30,000 nucleotides of DNA, taken from the NCBI GenBank assembly GCA_030674155.1, contig CM060318.1, positions 78,728,887 to 78,758,886 of the forward strand, given 5' to 3'. Source of the DNA: Stramonita haemastoma (lineage: Eukaryota; Mollusca; Gastropoda; Neogastropoda; Muricidae). The translations under genes and the position numbers were made by a program. Shown in pieces: positions 1 through 10,285 of the stretch (positions are counted from its first letter, which is position 1; every line of letters begins with the position of its first letter). The notes under the pieces were generated by a model. It was not told where the DNA came from. It saw only the letters and a program-made list of their open reading frames with translations, and searched no databases.

Positions 1-2665
1 AATGAACTGTATGAGTCTGTATCTGATCTGTGCGAACTACATGTAGCTGATCGTATAGAATCAGATCACTTTCCTTTGGAATTTAGCATTGTATTTTCAA
101 CAGAGAAAGTTGTTAAAAGCCAGGATCTCAATGCTGTACAAATCATAGAGAAGTTTGTTTGGATTGAAGAGCATAGCCAAGATTTTTGTGATAAGTTACA
201 TGAAGAAAACATGCAAAATAGATTTAATTCTGCAATAGACATGATTGATGTGAATGCTAACGATGCTTTAGAGCTATTTAATGACTGTATTAGAGATTGT
301 GCATTATGCATGAAGAAGAAAATAAGGATTGATCAAAATAGACATCAACAAGGTTGGTTCGATAAGGTATGTTTTGAGAGCAGAAGGAGAGTTCGCAGTT
401 TGTTAAGAAGATTCAGGCATTCAAAGAATAAAGAAGATAAAGATTTGTATGTTAGAGCTAGAAGGGAATACAAAAATACATTAATTACAAAGAAAAAGAT
501 GTTCAATAAAGCTATGTTGGATAAACTAGTATCTAGTATAAATAGCCAGCAAGATTTCTGGGCTCACATGAACAAGATTTCTTTTAAGAAGAAAGGCACT
601 AAGAATAATATTTCTGTTGATGAATGGTTTCACCATTTCAAAGGGTTATTAGATAAGGATTCAGTGAGCGATAACAGTGACTGTGATTTTCTTGAACAAG
701 AGCATGATTTCATGGACCGTCCAATATCCCAAGAAGAAGTCTTGTTTGGACTTCGAAAATTGAAAAATCGCAAAGCTGCAGGTCCAGATGGGGTTATTGG
801 GGAATTTTTAAAAGCTCCTTGCCAACAAATAGTTGATTTTTTTTGTAAAATTTCTCAACACTCTGTTTGATAAAGGTATTTTTCCTGAGGGCTGGTCTGA
901 ATCTGTGATTTTTCCACTTTATAAAAAAGGTAACTGTAATGACACAAATAACTATAGAGGAATTTCACTTTCAGATATTAGTAGTAAAGTATTTAGTACA
1001 ATTATCAACAGAAGGCTTCAAGAATATGTAACACAAAATGATATTACCGGTGAACACCAGGCTGGATTTAAGCATGGATACTCAACCATTGACCACATGT
1101 TCACTCTTTTAGCATTAATACAGAAACAGTTCTGTTTGAATCGAAAATTGTATGTGGCTTTTATCGACTTTGAAAAAGCTTTTGATTCTATAAACAGAAA
1201 TTTGTTGTGGCCTATTTTGATAAAGCATGGAATTCAAGGAAAACTCTTTAAATGTATCAAAAGTATGTATAATAAAGTTAAAACTAGAGTTAGATGTGGC
1301 AATATGCTTACTGATTATATAAATTGTAGCAGAGGAGTAAAACAGGGAGATGTATGTAGTCCTGTACTGTTCACGATATTTATAAATGAACTAGCAGAAC
1401 AGCTAATTGAAAAAGGAAGGCATGGTGCCAGATTCACAACTGATCCTACTGAATTGTTTATTTTATTACTGGCTGATGATATTGTGTTGTTTTCTGAGAC
1501 AGTGATTGGCTTGCAAACTCAGCTCAACAACTTAAAGATTGCAGCTAGTGAATTGGAACTGAAAGTCAACTTGAATAAGAGCAATATCGTAGTATTTAGA
1601 AAGGGAGGTCACCTAGCAGCAAGAGAAAAATGGTTTTATGACAATGTTCCAATGCCTATTGTAAATGCTTACAAATATTTAGGTATACTATTTTCTACTC
1701 GTTTAAGTTTTGCAGCTGCTTGTAGGGATCTATCTAGTAAAGCAAAGAATGCCCTGTTTCAGATTATGAAGAAACTGTTTGTGTTAAACAATAACTCTCT
1801 ACAACTGTTTGTTAAGATATTTGATATGCAAGTACAGCCTATAATGCAGTATGGTTCTGAATTGTGGGGCCTAGATGTAAAAGCTGCTGAGCTCTGTGAG
1901 TCTGTTCATTTGTTTGGACTGAAAAGGTTTTTAGGGGTTAGAAAGAAAACACCAAATGATTTAGTATATGGAGAAACAAACAGATACCCTATTTTCATTA
2001 ATTCTGCAGTTAGGTGCATACAGTACTGGTTTAAATTATTAAAGATGAATAACGATAGGCTACCACGAAAGGCATACAACATGTTGTTTGATTTAGATGC
2101 AAAGGGTAAAGTTAATTGGGTTTCTAATATACGAATATGTTTATCTGAACTGGGACTTGGGTATGCATGGCTATACCAGGGTGTAGGACAAACGAATGCA
2201 TTTATTAAAACTCTTCGTCAGAGAATGGTAGATTGTAGATGGCAAAAGTGGGAAAACCATATCAACACTAGTGATAGATTTGATATATACAGGGTTTATA
2301 GTTCAACACATGTAGTAAAGAAATACCTTTCAGTAAACATGGATAAACACTTGAGATTAGTTCTAACTAGATTTCGATGTGGCATTTCGGACATTTCTGC
2401 ACATGCTCTCCGCTATAGAAGAATATCTGCTACCGATATGTTATGCCCACTATGTAAAGAATCAGTTGAAGACGAAGTCCATTTTGTTTTGAAGTGTCCT
2501 GCTCTCACTAAGTTACGTGTAAAATTCATTCCTGAGAAATTCTATGCCCGACCTTGTTTATTCCGGTTAGGTTTGCTGATGGCATCAGTCCATGATAAAA
2601 CTGTTCAAAATCTGGCTCTATTTTTATATAAGGCTTTTCAGTTAAGAGAAAAACTTATGTCTTAG
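1..2665 (+). pseudogene. LINE ORF2-type endonuclease/reverse transcriptase, single frameshift
   Basis: The frame is open from base 1, so the protein begins upstream. Endonuclease motif SDHFP is at 61-75 and RT motif AAGPDG at 775-792. The reading then runs off at the T8 tract at 836-843 and stops at 870. Homology continues in the +1 frame (NTLFDKGIFPEGW) to 2665, so the break is one surplus T in that homopolymer. Downstream are motif A with AFIDFEKAFDSI (catalytic Asp at 1166-1168), motif B GVKQGDVCSP near 1337, and motif C LADDIVLF with the paired Asp at 1475-1480. The C-terminal knuckle is CPLC-x8-H-x4-C at 2444-2497. No other stop interrupts either part, so the copy is young or the break is a sequencing error. 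Confidence 0.9.
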
Positions 2666-2809
2666 GTTATCTTGTGTGGAATATCAAAGTATTGCTTGCT
2701 GTTTTGTATTTGGTATAAATATATGTATTGCTTTTTTTTTCTGCCCCCCTTCATATGGGGCTGTGGCCTTAAATGAATAAATCATCTGAAGTCTGAAGTC
2801 TGAAGTCTG

Positions 2810-2812
<3 letters not shown>
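1..2812 (+). mobile_element. Non-LTR retrotransposon (LINE), 3' part, 5' end outside window
   Basis: This is the 3' portion of a LINE that copies itself by target-primed reverse transcription. In order it shows the last residues of an AP-like endonuclease (SDHFP at 61-75), a linker, a full reverse transcriptase, a C-terminal CCHC knuckle and a stop at 2663-2665. The 3' UTR is about 120 bp, with a small CCCC/GGGG hairpin near 2746-2760 and AATAAA at 2776-2781. It ends in four exact TCTGAAG copies (2785-2812) rather than poly(A). Endonuclease, RT and terminal CCHC without RNase H fit the Jockey/CR1/L2 range; I cannot fix the clade by eye. The 5' end is cut by the window edge, so its true length is unknown. 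The TC microsatellite that follows seems to grow out of the tail. Confidence 0.93.

Positions 2813-2878
<66 letters not shown>
2813..2878. repeat. (TC)n microsatellite on the LINE tail
   Basis: About 33 perfect TC units directly continue the TCTGAAG tail of the LINE. The tail probably seeded the tract. From 2879 to 3030 I see only unassigned sequence with three ATAATGC copies near 2988-3009. Confidence 0.95.
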
Positions 2879-2880
<2 letters not shown>

Positions 2881-3030
2881 TTCCCCAGTGCTAAACTTTT
2901 CCTACTTTGCTCTGTTAACCATTCTCAGCATGCACGCGCACCTGCGTCCTTTTATACACTGCACTAACACAGTCACGAGTACATATGATAATGCATAATG
3001 CATAATGCTCCAACGCATGCTCGCGCGTAT

Positions 3031-3165
3031 ATGCTTATTTATTCTTTTTCATTCTTTTCTTTCAAGAATAATGGAATAAGCACTCATGTGCTGTTTTACT
3101 ATCCAGTCCCCGTGTGTATGCAGTTTTGTTAATTCGGTAATCTGTTCCCTTTGTGGACATGTGCC
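3031..3165 (-). mobile_element. SINE-1 copy, 3' fragment
   Basis: On the minus strand this carries the 3' half of the tRNA-derived SINE seen in full at 13431-13782: the block reading CTGCATACACACGGGGACTG, the AGTGCTTATTCCATTAT block and the AAAAGAATAA-like tail. Homology fades around 3150-3170. The 5' tRNA-like half is absent, as expected for 5' truncation during reverse transcription. Confidence 0.75.
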
Positions 3166-3319
3166 AGCAATCTGGGCAGTATGTGCACTTACGCACTTGT
3201 ATGTGACACAGCTGCTGCTGCTGCTGATAATGATCAGAATGAATGAGTGCTTATGTGCTTGCCAGTAGATAAGCCTACAATTTTTGTCTATATGATTATA
3301 TTTTATGATATACACTGTA

Positions 3320-4170
3320 ACATGTTACCACAAACTGCTGAGAAAGCAGAACACAGCTGGTGAGAAAGGAAACCCGACTGTAGAAAAATGGTGTTTTAGT
3401 GTGTCAGGGCCACAGACTGTATGTACTGTTCAGTGGTTGTGGTTCCCTTCAGACTGATTTAGTGGCGGTGTCTGCAGTATGGTTTGGTTCAGCTGTGAAG
3501 AGAGAGACTCTAGCCCCCTGTTGTGTGGTCTGTAGAAGGGTCCACTGGTAGGGCCAGGGAGTGAGATTGGGGTATTAGGGTATTTTAGATTTAAATAAAA
3601 AATTAATCTTTCATTTCAACGGTAATGGAATAGGCATTCAGGTGCTTTTCTATTTACATTGAGTCCCCGTATGTATGCAGTTTTTTTCAATTTTTTTATC
3701 CGTTCCGACTGGCACACAATGGCCTACTCTTCCGAAAAGTGGAACAGGTTTTAAAGTGTGTTCAAGATGTTCTGCGTGCTTTCGCACACAGGACCTCGGT
3801 TTATAGTCTCATCCAAAGGACTTTTAGGGGGGAGTAGTGTTGGCACTGATGTTAACTCCAGAGGAAAAGTCCTCTTGAAACAGATTCGAACTTGGGTCAG
3901 TAGGTCACGAGCGATGCTAACCACTAGGCTATCCTGTCTCTGTAGAGAGTGAGCTGGGATAGGCCTACAGAGAAAGGAAGGTAGGTTAGAGAGGAGGACA
4001 AGGAGGAGGTGATTGTGTTTCTTGGGGTGTGGGCTGCTACTGTCGTGCTCATGCAGGAGAAGACTTTCTTGGCTTCCTCTTTTCTGTTGGCACAGCCTGA
4101 GGGAATCAGGCTAGCTTGCTTGAGCACACAGACTCCCTTCCAGATTTGCTCGTCTTTGATTTTATTGGTT
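3320..4170 (+). repeat. Diverged 0.7-kb unit R1, split by a SINE
   Basis: This is the first of five related units in the same orientation. Its left part (3320-3582) has CACAGACTGT, then CAGACTGATTTAGTGGC at 3450-3466, identical to unit R3, and TTCAGCTGTGAAG and GAGATTGGGGT. The right part (3941-4170) resumes after a SINE with GTGAGCTGGGATAGG and AGAAGACTTTCTTGGCTT, matching R2 at about 4928. A minus-strand frame through the right part does not survive in the other copies, so I do not call it coding. Function unknown. Confidence 0.6.
3583..3938 (-). mobile_element. SINE-1, near full length, nested in R1
   Basis: This is a tRNA-derived SINE on the minus strand. A box TAGCCTAGTGG is at 3921-3931 and B box AGTTCGAATCT at 3882-3892, so the head can be read as an internal pol III promoter. 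The body carries the family core (GAGACTATAAACCGAGGTCC) and an A/T-rich 3' tail at the low-coordinate end. It interrupts repeat unit R1, whose two halves align to R2 and R3 across the insertion. I could not define a target-site duplication. Confidence 0.85.
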
Positions 4171-4174
4171 ACTC

Positions 4175-4260
<86 letters not shown>
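4175..4260. repeat. (TG)n microsatellite
   Basis: An interrupted TG tract of about 86 bases lies just upstream of a SINE 3' fragment. Cys-Val and Thr-His frames across it are repeat translations. Confidence 0.95.
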
Positions 4261-4262
<2 letters not shown>

Positions 4263-4334
4263 CCACTCACATGTGTGCATGTGTGTGTGATTTATTTTTT
4301 TATTTATTAATTTATCTATTTTGTGTTCTCTTAT

Positions 4335-4432
4335 GTCAAAAATGTACAAAACTGCATACACACGTGGACTGGATGTAAAAAAGTACATGAGTGTTTATTC
4401 CATTATCTTCGAAATAAAAGAATAAGAATAAA
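4335..4432 (+). mobile_element. SINE-1 copy, 3' fragment
   Basis: The plus strand reads the last ~100 bases of SINE-1: ACAAAACTGCATACACACG, GGACTGGATGTAAAAAAG, the GTGTTTATTCCATTAT block and an AATAAAAGAATAAG tail. There is no tRNA-like head. Confidence 0.8.
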
Positions 4433-4446
4433 AGAATAACAAAAAA

Positions 4447-4515
4447 GATAATGGAAAATGCACACATGTGCTCTTTTTATATTGCATTCAGCCCCTGTGT
4501 GCATACAAACGTACA
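4447..4515 (-). mobile_element. SINE-1 3' fragment, tail-to-tail with its neighbour
   Basis: The plus strand shows GATAATGGAAAATGCACACA and TTCAGCCCCTGTGTGCATAC, the inverted form of the SINE-1 3' end. It faces the copy ending at 4432, with only about 15 bases between the two tails. Confidence 0.7.
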
Positions 4516-4559
4516 TATAAAAATTGTATTATGAGCTGTACAACACATTCATATAGACC

Positions 4560-5260
4560 AAGTCAGCGGAGTGAGCAGACTGCAGATGTAAGGAAAAAAG
4601 GCCAACAAAATTATAGTTAGGTTTTAGTGTGCCAGGGTCACAGACTGTTGGACAGTTGTGGTGTAGTTCAGACTGAATCATGCCATTGTCTGCAGTCTGT
4701 ATTGTTCAGTAGCAAAGTGAGCTCCGTGACCGACACTGCAGTCTAAGGAATGGACCATTGGTGAAGGAATTGGGTGAGATTGGGGTAATTGGGGCAACTC
4801 TGGAGAGGATGAGTTGAGAGATGGAGCGAAGTAATATTGGTCATAGGGAGAAGAAGAAGGATGGTAACAGGGATGGTGGTGGTATTATTGCATTTGCCTG
4901 TAGTGGTATCAGGAATGCGACCCTGGAAGACTTTCTTTGCTTCAAGAATTGGTAACGCTTGAGAGAACAGACAATCATGGGCAGTAGCACGCTGAATGCA
5001 GGCACTGACTTTCAGGGCACACAGTTCGTCCCTACTGTCTTCACCACCAGTACATCCCATTTCTGTTTGTTGGCTTTTGCAGATTTGATACAGTCTGTGG
5101 GTCATTCATTTGTCGAAAGGATCCAAAGAAAGCCATTCAAAATATGATCATGCTTGCTCACATGTTCGACTTGAGTGGTATAAGAAGGACAGTTTTTGCG
5201 TGTGCACACTTGTCGATTCAAATGTAAACTTATGCATCATTACATTTCTACTGTAGGTGT
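4560..5260 (+). repeat. Diverged 0.7-kb unit R2, most complete copy
   Basis: This unit carries CAGGGTCACAGACTGT, TTCAGACTGAATCA (4667-4680), TCTGCAGTCTGTATTGTTCAG, GGACCATTGGTGA and GTGAGATTGGGGTAATTGG. A right half with GGAAGACTTTCTTTGCTT and AATTGGTAACGCTTGAGAGA ends in TTGCTCACATGTTCG, which matches R4 near 7300. On the minus strand a 120-codon frame is open over 4743-5105. Read in register in R3 it hits stops, so I treat it as chance. Identity unknown; it could be an old non-autonomous transposon or a local tandem duplication. Confidence 0.6.
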
Positions 5261-5279
5261 ATATGTGACAGACGGCACT

Positions 5280-5900
5280 TGCAACACTAGTCAGGGCAGA
5301 GTTAGGGGAGACCAGCTGGAAGTGGAAAACTAGAGCAGAATGATTATGCTGATGCTTCAGCCTGCAAGGTCCACAGACCGTTTAGCGGTGGCGGTTTCCC
5401 TCAGACTGATTTAGTGGCCCTGTCAGAAAGTCCTGTGTTGTTCAGCGTGAAGTGAGCGTCTGCAGCCATTGACGGTGTCTGCGGAATGGTCCATTGGTGA
5501 GATAGCTGAATGAGATTGGGGTGATAGGTCAGCTCTAAAGGGAGTGAACTGAGACCCGGGGGCAAGGTATATAAGTCAGAAGGGGAACGCGAAGTGGGAA
5601 GGGGAAGGGGTGGTGGTGGTAGGGGTAGTGGTGGTAGTGGTGGTAGTGGTGGCCGTGAGGAGTATTGCATCTATTGATGAGTGGTGCCACTAACATGTAC
5701 CAAAAGACTTCTGAACCTTATCTATAATTGGCAAGCTGGACAGAACAGGCAGACGTTCTGTGTTAAACGGACTTGTCTCAGGAATCCAGTGAACTGTGAT
5801 AGGTTGAGAGTCTGTTTTCGTTTCTGGTCAGGTTATAGCCATCAATCCAAACTGTTTGTGAACACGCTTCCTAGTGCGTTTTACTATAATTTCCAATTGC
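5280..5900 (+). repeat. Diverged 0.7-kb unit R3
   Basis: It begins with ACCAGCTGGAAGTGGAAA and GGTCCACAGACCG, then CAGACTGATTTAGTGGC at 5402-5418, TCTGCGGAATGGTCCATTGG and GAGATTGGGGTGATAGG. The right half (5655-5760) aligns to R2 through GTATTGCAT, AAGACTT and AATTGGCAAGCTGGA. A GGT-rich run at 5609-5653 gives a Pro-Leu-rich minus frame that is compositional only. Confidence 0.6.
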
Positions 5901-6139
5901 AATAACGAAACTGAGTCATAAACATTCTTTTGATATACTTTTGTGACTGTCAGCTTGTTTTGCACATTCATCATAATCCAACTCGTCCCCCCCTTGTATT
6001 TACTCTCGCCTTCTCTTTACTGTCACTCCTCATGTCAACACTCTTTAATTTTTTTCCTCATATCTTTTACATGTCGTCACAATACATCATTGCAAGATCT
6101 CGTGCATGTTACATGTATACAACCTACCTCATGACTACT
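5901..6139. other. Unassigned sequence
   Basis: This is AT-moderate sequence with no coding, RNA or repeat signal I can support. It probably continues flanking material of unit R3. Confidence 0.5.
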
Positions 6140-6360
6140 CAGACGAGAGAGAGAGATGTTATGACTGAGAGAGAGAAGGAGCAATAGAATGAAGTTAGAG
6201 AGAGAAGAGATAGAAGAGACAAGCAGAGAGAGAGAGAACATCAGAGAGCGAGAGACGAGACAGAGAATTAAGAGGAGAAGAGAAGCAGAGGTTGAGACAG
6301 AGTATGGAGGAGAAAGAAAAGAGAAAGAAACGAGAGAGAAAGAAGAAGAAGAATATAGTT
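6140..6360. repeat. Imperfect purine-rich (GA/GAGAA) tract
   Basis: About 220 bases are almost all purine on the plus strand, with scattered interruptions. The Arg/Glu-rich frame over 6189-6419 is a product of composition. From 6361 to 6810 I see no assignable feature. Confidence 0.85.
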
Positions 6361-6809
6361 CAAGAATAATAGCAGAAATAAATTTGCCTACCCACAGGAG
6401 TATTTCACCAGAGCATTAAAAGACGGTTACCATCGACCCACAACGTAAAAGCCAATTGAATATGCAACAGTCATTGGTGGGGTGACAGAGATCGGTCATA
6501 AAACACATGGCATTCTAACCATCCACCCGAATCAATTTATCCATCATACTCGATAACATTGCTATAACTTATCCAGCAAAGCAAAGAATGTTTGAGTAAA
6601 GTATTTGATGTCAATCTGAGTCTAAGTAATACACGTTTTCTATATTTTTTTAATAACAAAACTGAAATTTTAGGATTAGATGCCATTTTTGCATATGGCA
6701 ATGTCCTCATATGACTACTATTCAAACCAGCAGAATGCATGCAGTATGAACCAGATTCAAGGGCGTCATGCTTCATGTTGCTTCTGGAACCACAATAAAT
6801 ATAAGTAGC

Positions 6810-7370
6810 AAGTTTAAGGTTGTGGTTCAGTTCTGACTGATTAATGGGGAGTGGAGCAGTCTGGCATTGTTCAGCTGTGAAGTGGGCGCTAGCAGCATTG
6901 ATGCTGCCTGTGGAACGGTCGGTTGGCGGGGGGTAACTGAATGAATGGGGTGATGATGTCAGCTCTTGAGAGAGCGAGCAAGGAGGTGAAGCAAAGAACA
7001 GGGGTTAGAGGGGAGAGAGACAGAAAGTACGTTATACGCTCTCCTGTGCATAGTGTGGTGGACACATCCCAGAGGCTATTCTCAACTTTGTCTATAGGCA
7101 AAGCTGTGAAGGGAACTGGCCACATAGGGGAAAGGACGCGTGCACCCACAACCTTACTTTTTGAATATTTTTCCTCTTTGATGTCTTTGACTACCAGAAC
7201 TCTTGTCTGTGTCTGGTTTTGACAGGCTGTTGAGTGATGCTGTCTGTTGCACTTTTGTCGACAGTTTAATGAATAATTTAGGGTCTGCTTTCATCTGCAT
7301 TGCTTACATGTTTGCCAATTCATTGTATGCATACTTTTTAGTGCATAACTCGTGTGTGGATTTTGGTAGA
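6810..7370 (+). repeat. Diverged 0.7-kb unit R4
   Basis: Shared landmarks are GGTTGTGGTTCAG, TTCTGACTGATTAATGG, CATTGTTCAGCTGTGAAGTG, GGAACGGTCGGTTGG, GTCAGCTCTTGAGAGAG, a right half with TATAGGCAAAGCTGTGAA, and TTGCTTACATGTTTGCC. The 3' part matches R2 beyond the point where R1, R3 and R5 are recognisable. No conserved reading frame is seen. Confidence 0.55.
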
Positions 7371-7889
7371 AATCACATCCATGTGTTCAGAAATTAAGTC
7401 TTGAAAACATATTAATGAGAAAAAAAATGTGGAGGAAAACAAGTGCAGGTAACCACGCACAACTTCTCGATTATTTTGAAAATGATTTATCAAAGATTCA
7501 AATTAAACTATTCTTCTAGAAATGGAAATGCTTTTCAATGACAGCGTCTAAGGCATTTCTGAACACACATTAATTGACTTTTTGCAGATTAAACTATTTA
7601 AACTTATGAACTGACATGAACTTGTCAAGATTTTTTAATCAGGATTGGAAGTTTAGGTTTCAGAAAATGTTCGTTTCGATATTTTCCTGGCCCTTTCCTT
7701 GTAACCCAACTGCACTCCTTATCTTATTTATCTACCTATATGTGCTATCTATTTGACCCCAAAATTGTTTTGCAAAATGTAGAGACCTGTATATAAGCTT
7801 ACTGGATTAAAATGGACTTGAAACAAACATTCTGTTTATTTGTATTTATGGGATCAAACATATTTTTCCTTCTAAAATTTGTGGAAAAT
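7371..7889. other. Unassigned AT-rich sequence
   Basis: About 520 bases of AT-rich DNA with no recognised repeat, open frame or RNA gene. Confidence 0.5.
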
Positions 7890-8205
7890 TCGCTTGCCTT
7901 GCCTAACCAGGGTTCGATTCCCATTCGAGGGGACTTTTCCCCTGGAGTTAACATCAGTGCTGACTCCACTCTCCCAAAAAATCATTCGGATGGAACTATA
8001 AACGGAAGCTTCATGTGCGAACGTACGCAGAACATCTTGCGCACACGTTAAATCCTGTTCCACTTTTCGAAAGAGTAGGCCATTGCGTGCCAGTGGGAAA
8101 AGATGACAACATTTACAAAACTGCATACACACGGGGACTGGATGTAAAAAAAAGCACACAAGTACGTATTCCATCATCCTCGATATAAAAGAATAAATAA
8201 AACAG
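7890..8205 (+). mobile_element. SINE-1, 5'-clipped
   Basis: The B box GGTTCGATTCC is present at about 7910-7920 but the A box is missing, so the copy is cut inside the tRNA-like head. The body follows in order: GGAGTTAACATCAGTGCTGA, a diverged TCGGATGGAACTATAAACGG core, GCGCACACGTTAAATCCTGT, the CTGCATACACACGGGGACTG block and an ATATAAAAGAATAAATAAAA tail. It lies between units R4 and R5. Confidence 0.85.
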
Positions 8206-8424
8206 ATGACTTGCGCTTTGAGGGCCAAGAATGTTATAAGAAACGGGAAAATTTCTACCACAGCAATTCCAGATGTGAGTGCAATTGATTTTACCCCCGA
8301 AAGAGTGTCCCAGGCTTCCTGTTAGACTAGTAGTTATCCTTTTACTCTCAACCTTCCAATTCTCCAACAAACAGCGCACGGTGTGGAGGAACCTGACGTC
8401 AGGTAACTGGTATAGTAGTAATGC

Positions 8425-8790
8425 TAGCTGTGAAGTGAGCATCTGCACTGCAACCAGTAGGCTGGGCTCTGTGTAATGACTGACCTTGCTGAGATAATGG
8501 AAGGAGATTGGGCTGATGGGGCTGACTGCCGACTGGGCCAGCTGGGAACAAGACTGAGGGACAGAGGATAGGGGAGAGGGGGGGGGGTGGAGATAGGGAA
8601 GCGGAGAGTGATTCTGTATAGCTTTCCGGTGGGAATGTACCGTGGATGCAATCTAGACGACATTCTCAGATTCGGCTGTTTCACGGTGGTCACGAGGGGA
8701 CTTGTATGCAATTTGGGTTACAAGCATAAGCCTGTAGATATAGAGACACTCGGCATATACGATTTCTCTGTGTCTGAGCACCGGTGCAAA
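8425..8790 (+). repeat. Diverged 0.7-kb unit R5, partial
   Basis: Homology starts at AGCTGTGAAGTGAGCATCTG, continues with AGATTGGGCTGATGG, and is weak but alignable in the right half (GCTTTCCGGTGGGAATGTAC). It contains a G10 run near 8580-8588. SINE-1 sequence begins at 8802. Confidence 0.45.
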
Positions 8791-8801
8791 CATAGTCATA
8801 G

Positions 8802-9012
8802 TCTTTCGGATGAGACTATAAATCGAGGCCCTGTGTGCGAACGCACACAGCACATTCTTGCGCATACGTTAAATCCTGTTGCGTTTTTTGTAAGAGTAGG
8901 CGATTGTGTGCCGGTAGGAAAAGATGACAAGATTTACAAACTGCATACACAGGGACTGGATGTAAAAAAAAACCACATGAGTGCTTATTCCATTATCCTC
9001 GATATAAAAGAC
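8802..9012 (+). mobile_element. SINE-1, 5'-truncated
   Basis: The copy starts inside the family core (CTTTCGGATGAGACTATAAA) and runs through GTTAAATCCTGTTGCG, GTGTGCCGGTAGGAAAAGAT and CTGCATACACAGGGACTGG to the tail GATATAAAAGAC. The tail passes straight into a CTAC/CTAA repeat. Confidence 0.85.
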
Positions 9013-9099
9013 TACCTACCTAACCTACTACTACCTACTACTACCTACTACCTAACTACCTACCTACCTACACTACCTACCTACCTACTACTACCTACC

Positions 9100-9183
<84 letters not shown>
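9010..9183. repeat. (CTAC)n then (CTAA)n microsatellite
   Basis: About 90 bases of irregular CTAC/ACT units pass into about 80 bases of perfect CTAA units. The tract abuts the SINE 3' end, which may have seeded it. Confidence 0.95.
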
Positions 9184-10154
9184 GTGCACACCACCTCTCT
9201 GTTTCTTTATGATGACTGGTTTTGTTGTTGTTGGATAGTTTTTTTTTCGTTCCTCATCTAGAGCTCTAAGGTTCTCCCTAAATGGTGAAATTTTGTGTAC
9301 TGTGACCGTTTTACCCACCATTAAAGTAACCACGCTTCGACTTCAGGGATTTTCTAAAAAAAAGATGTTCCCCTTGGAATAGCCCCTGAACATACTTCTA
9401 CAATAAACTTGTTCACAATATCAATTCATCATGTCAAAAACATTTACATCATCCAGACCTCATAACATTAAATCAGATTCTCGAACACATATCGATTACC
9501 AGGAACAATACTGTCATTACAAACTGTGATTAACTCATTTGAAATTCATCCCCCCAAAAAAAACCACCAAACAACAACATAAAATCAACAAAAAACCAAA
9601 CCAAACCAAACCAAAACAAAAAACAGTCTCATTTCAATGACGAACTGGAAAAAAACCACCTAACAATATTTCTTGTTTATATTACTCTTTGCCATGATAT
9701 CAGCATACATCAGCAAGAAGACAAGACACCGTGACCTCTGCTAGGCCACTGCAACCTGTCTGAGGGTGTGTGTGAGGGGGAGGATGATCTAATTGAAATG
9801 TATTGAGCCATGTTTTACGACACACACCCCGACCCCAGCTGATCAGCCCGATGGGAGATAGCAGTAAAGCAGCCCGCAGATAGGAGATAGAGAGGAAAAA
9901 AAGTGACAGCGCCCTGACAATGCCAGACTGACAGCCTGTGCAGCATCCAAGGACCCCTCTTCCCTTTACCCTCATTCCTAACCCACCACCACCCATCCCT
10001 TTCCCCTACCCCACCCCACAACCTTTCTGAACATTCTTTCCCACCGGGCCTGATTTTCAGGACAGATCTACAGGTCTTCAAGTTGGATGAGATATTGTCA
10101 TGGAAGATGTAAAAGCAAAAGATGAATAGAGGAGAACTGTTTGGGAGGGGGGTG

Positions 10155-10156
<2 letters not shown>
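9184..10156. other. Unassigned sequence with an A/C-rich patch
   Basis: No supported gene. 9548-9625 is A/C-rich with CCAAA units. 9700-10050 is more GC-balanced, but its minus frames of about 100 codons show no recognisable family and run into the GA tract. Confidence 0.5.
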
Positions 10157-10237
<81 letters not shown>

Positions 10238-10285
10238 CGAGAGAAGAGAGAAGACGAGAGAGAGAAGAAACAACAACAACAACAC
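10157..10285. repeat. (GA)n tract with (AAC)n end
   Basis: Perfect GA to about 10234, then degenerate GA and five AAC units. Ser-Leu and Arg-Glu frames over it are repeat translations. Confidence 0.95.

Noticed and set aside
4743..5105. 120-codon minus frame in unit R2 as a gene
   Set aside because: The matching region of R3 has stops in register, so the frame is not conserved among copies.
6189..6419. Arg/Glu-rich frame, and similar ones at 20571-20904
   Set aside because: Explained by imperfect GA repeats.
9700..9996. 98-codon minus frame
   Set aside because: No recognisable domain, skewed composition, and it overlaps another frame that runs into the GA tract.
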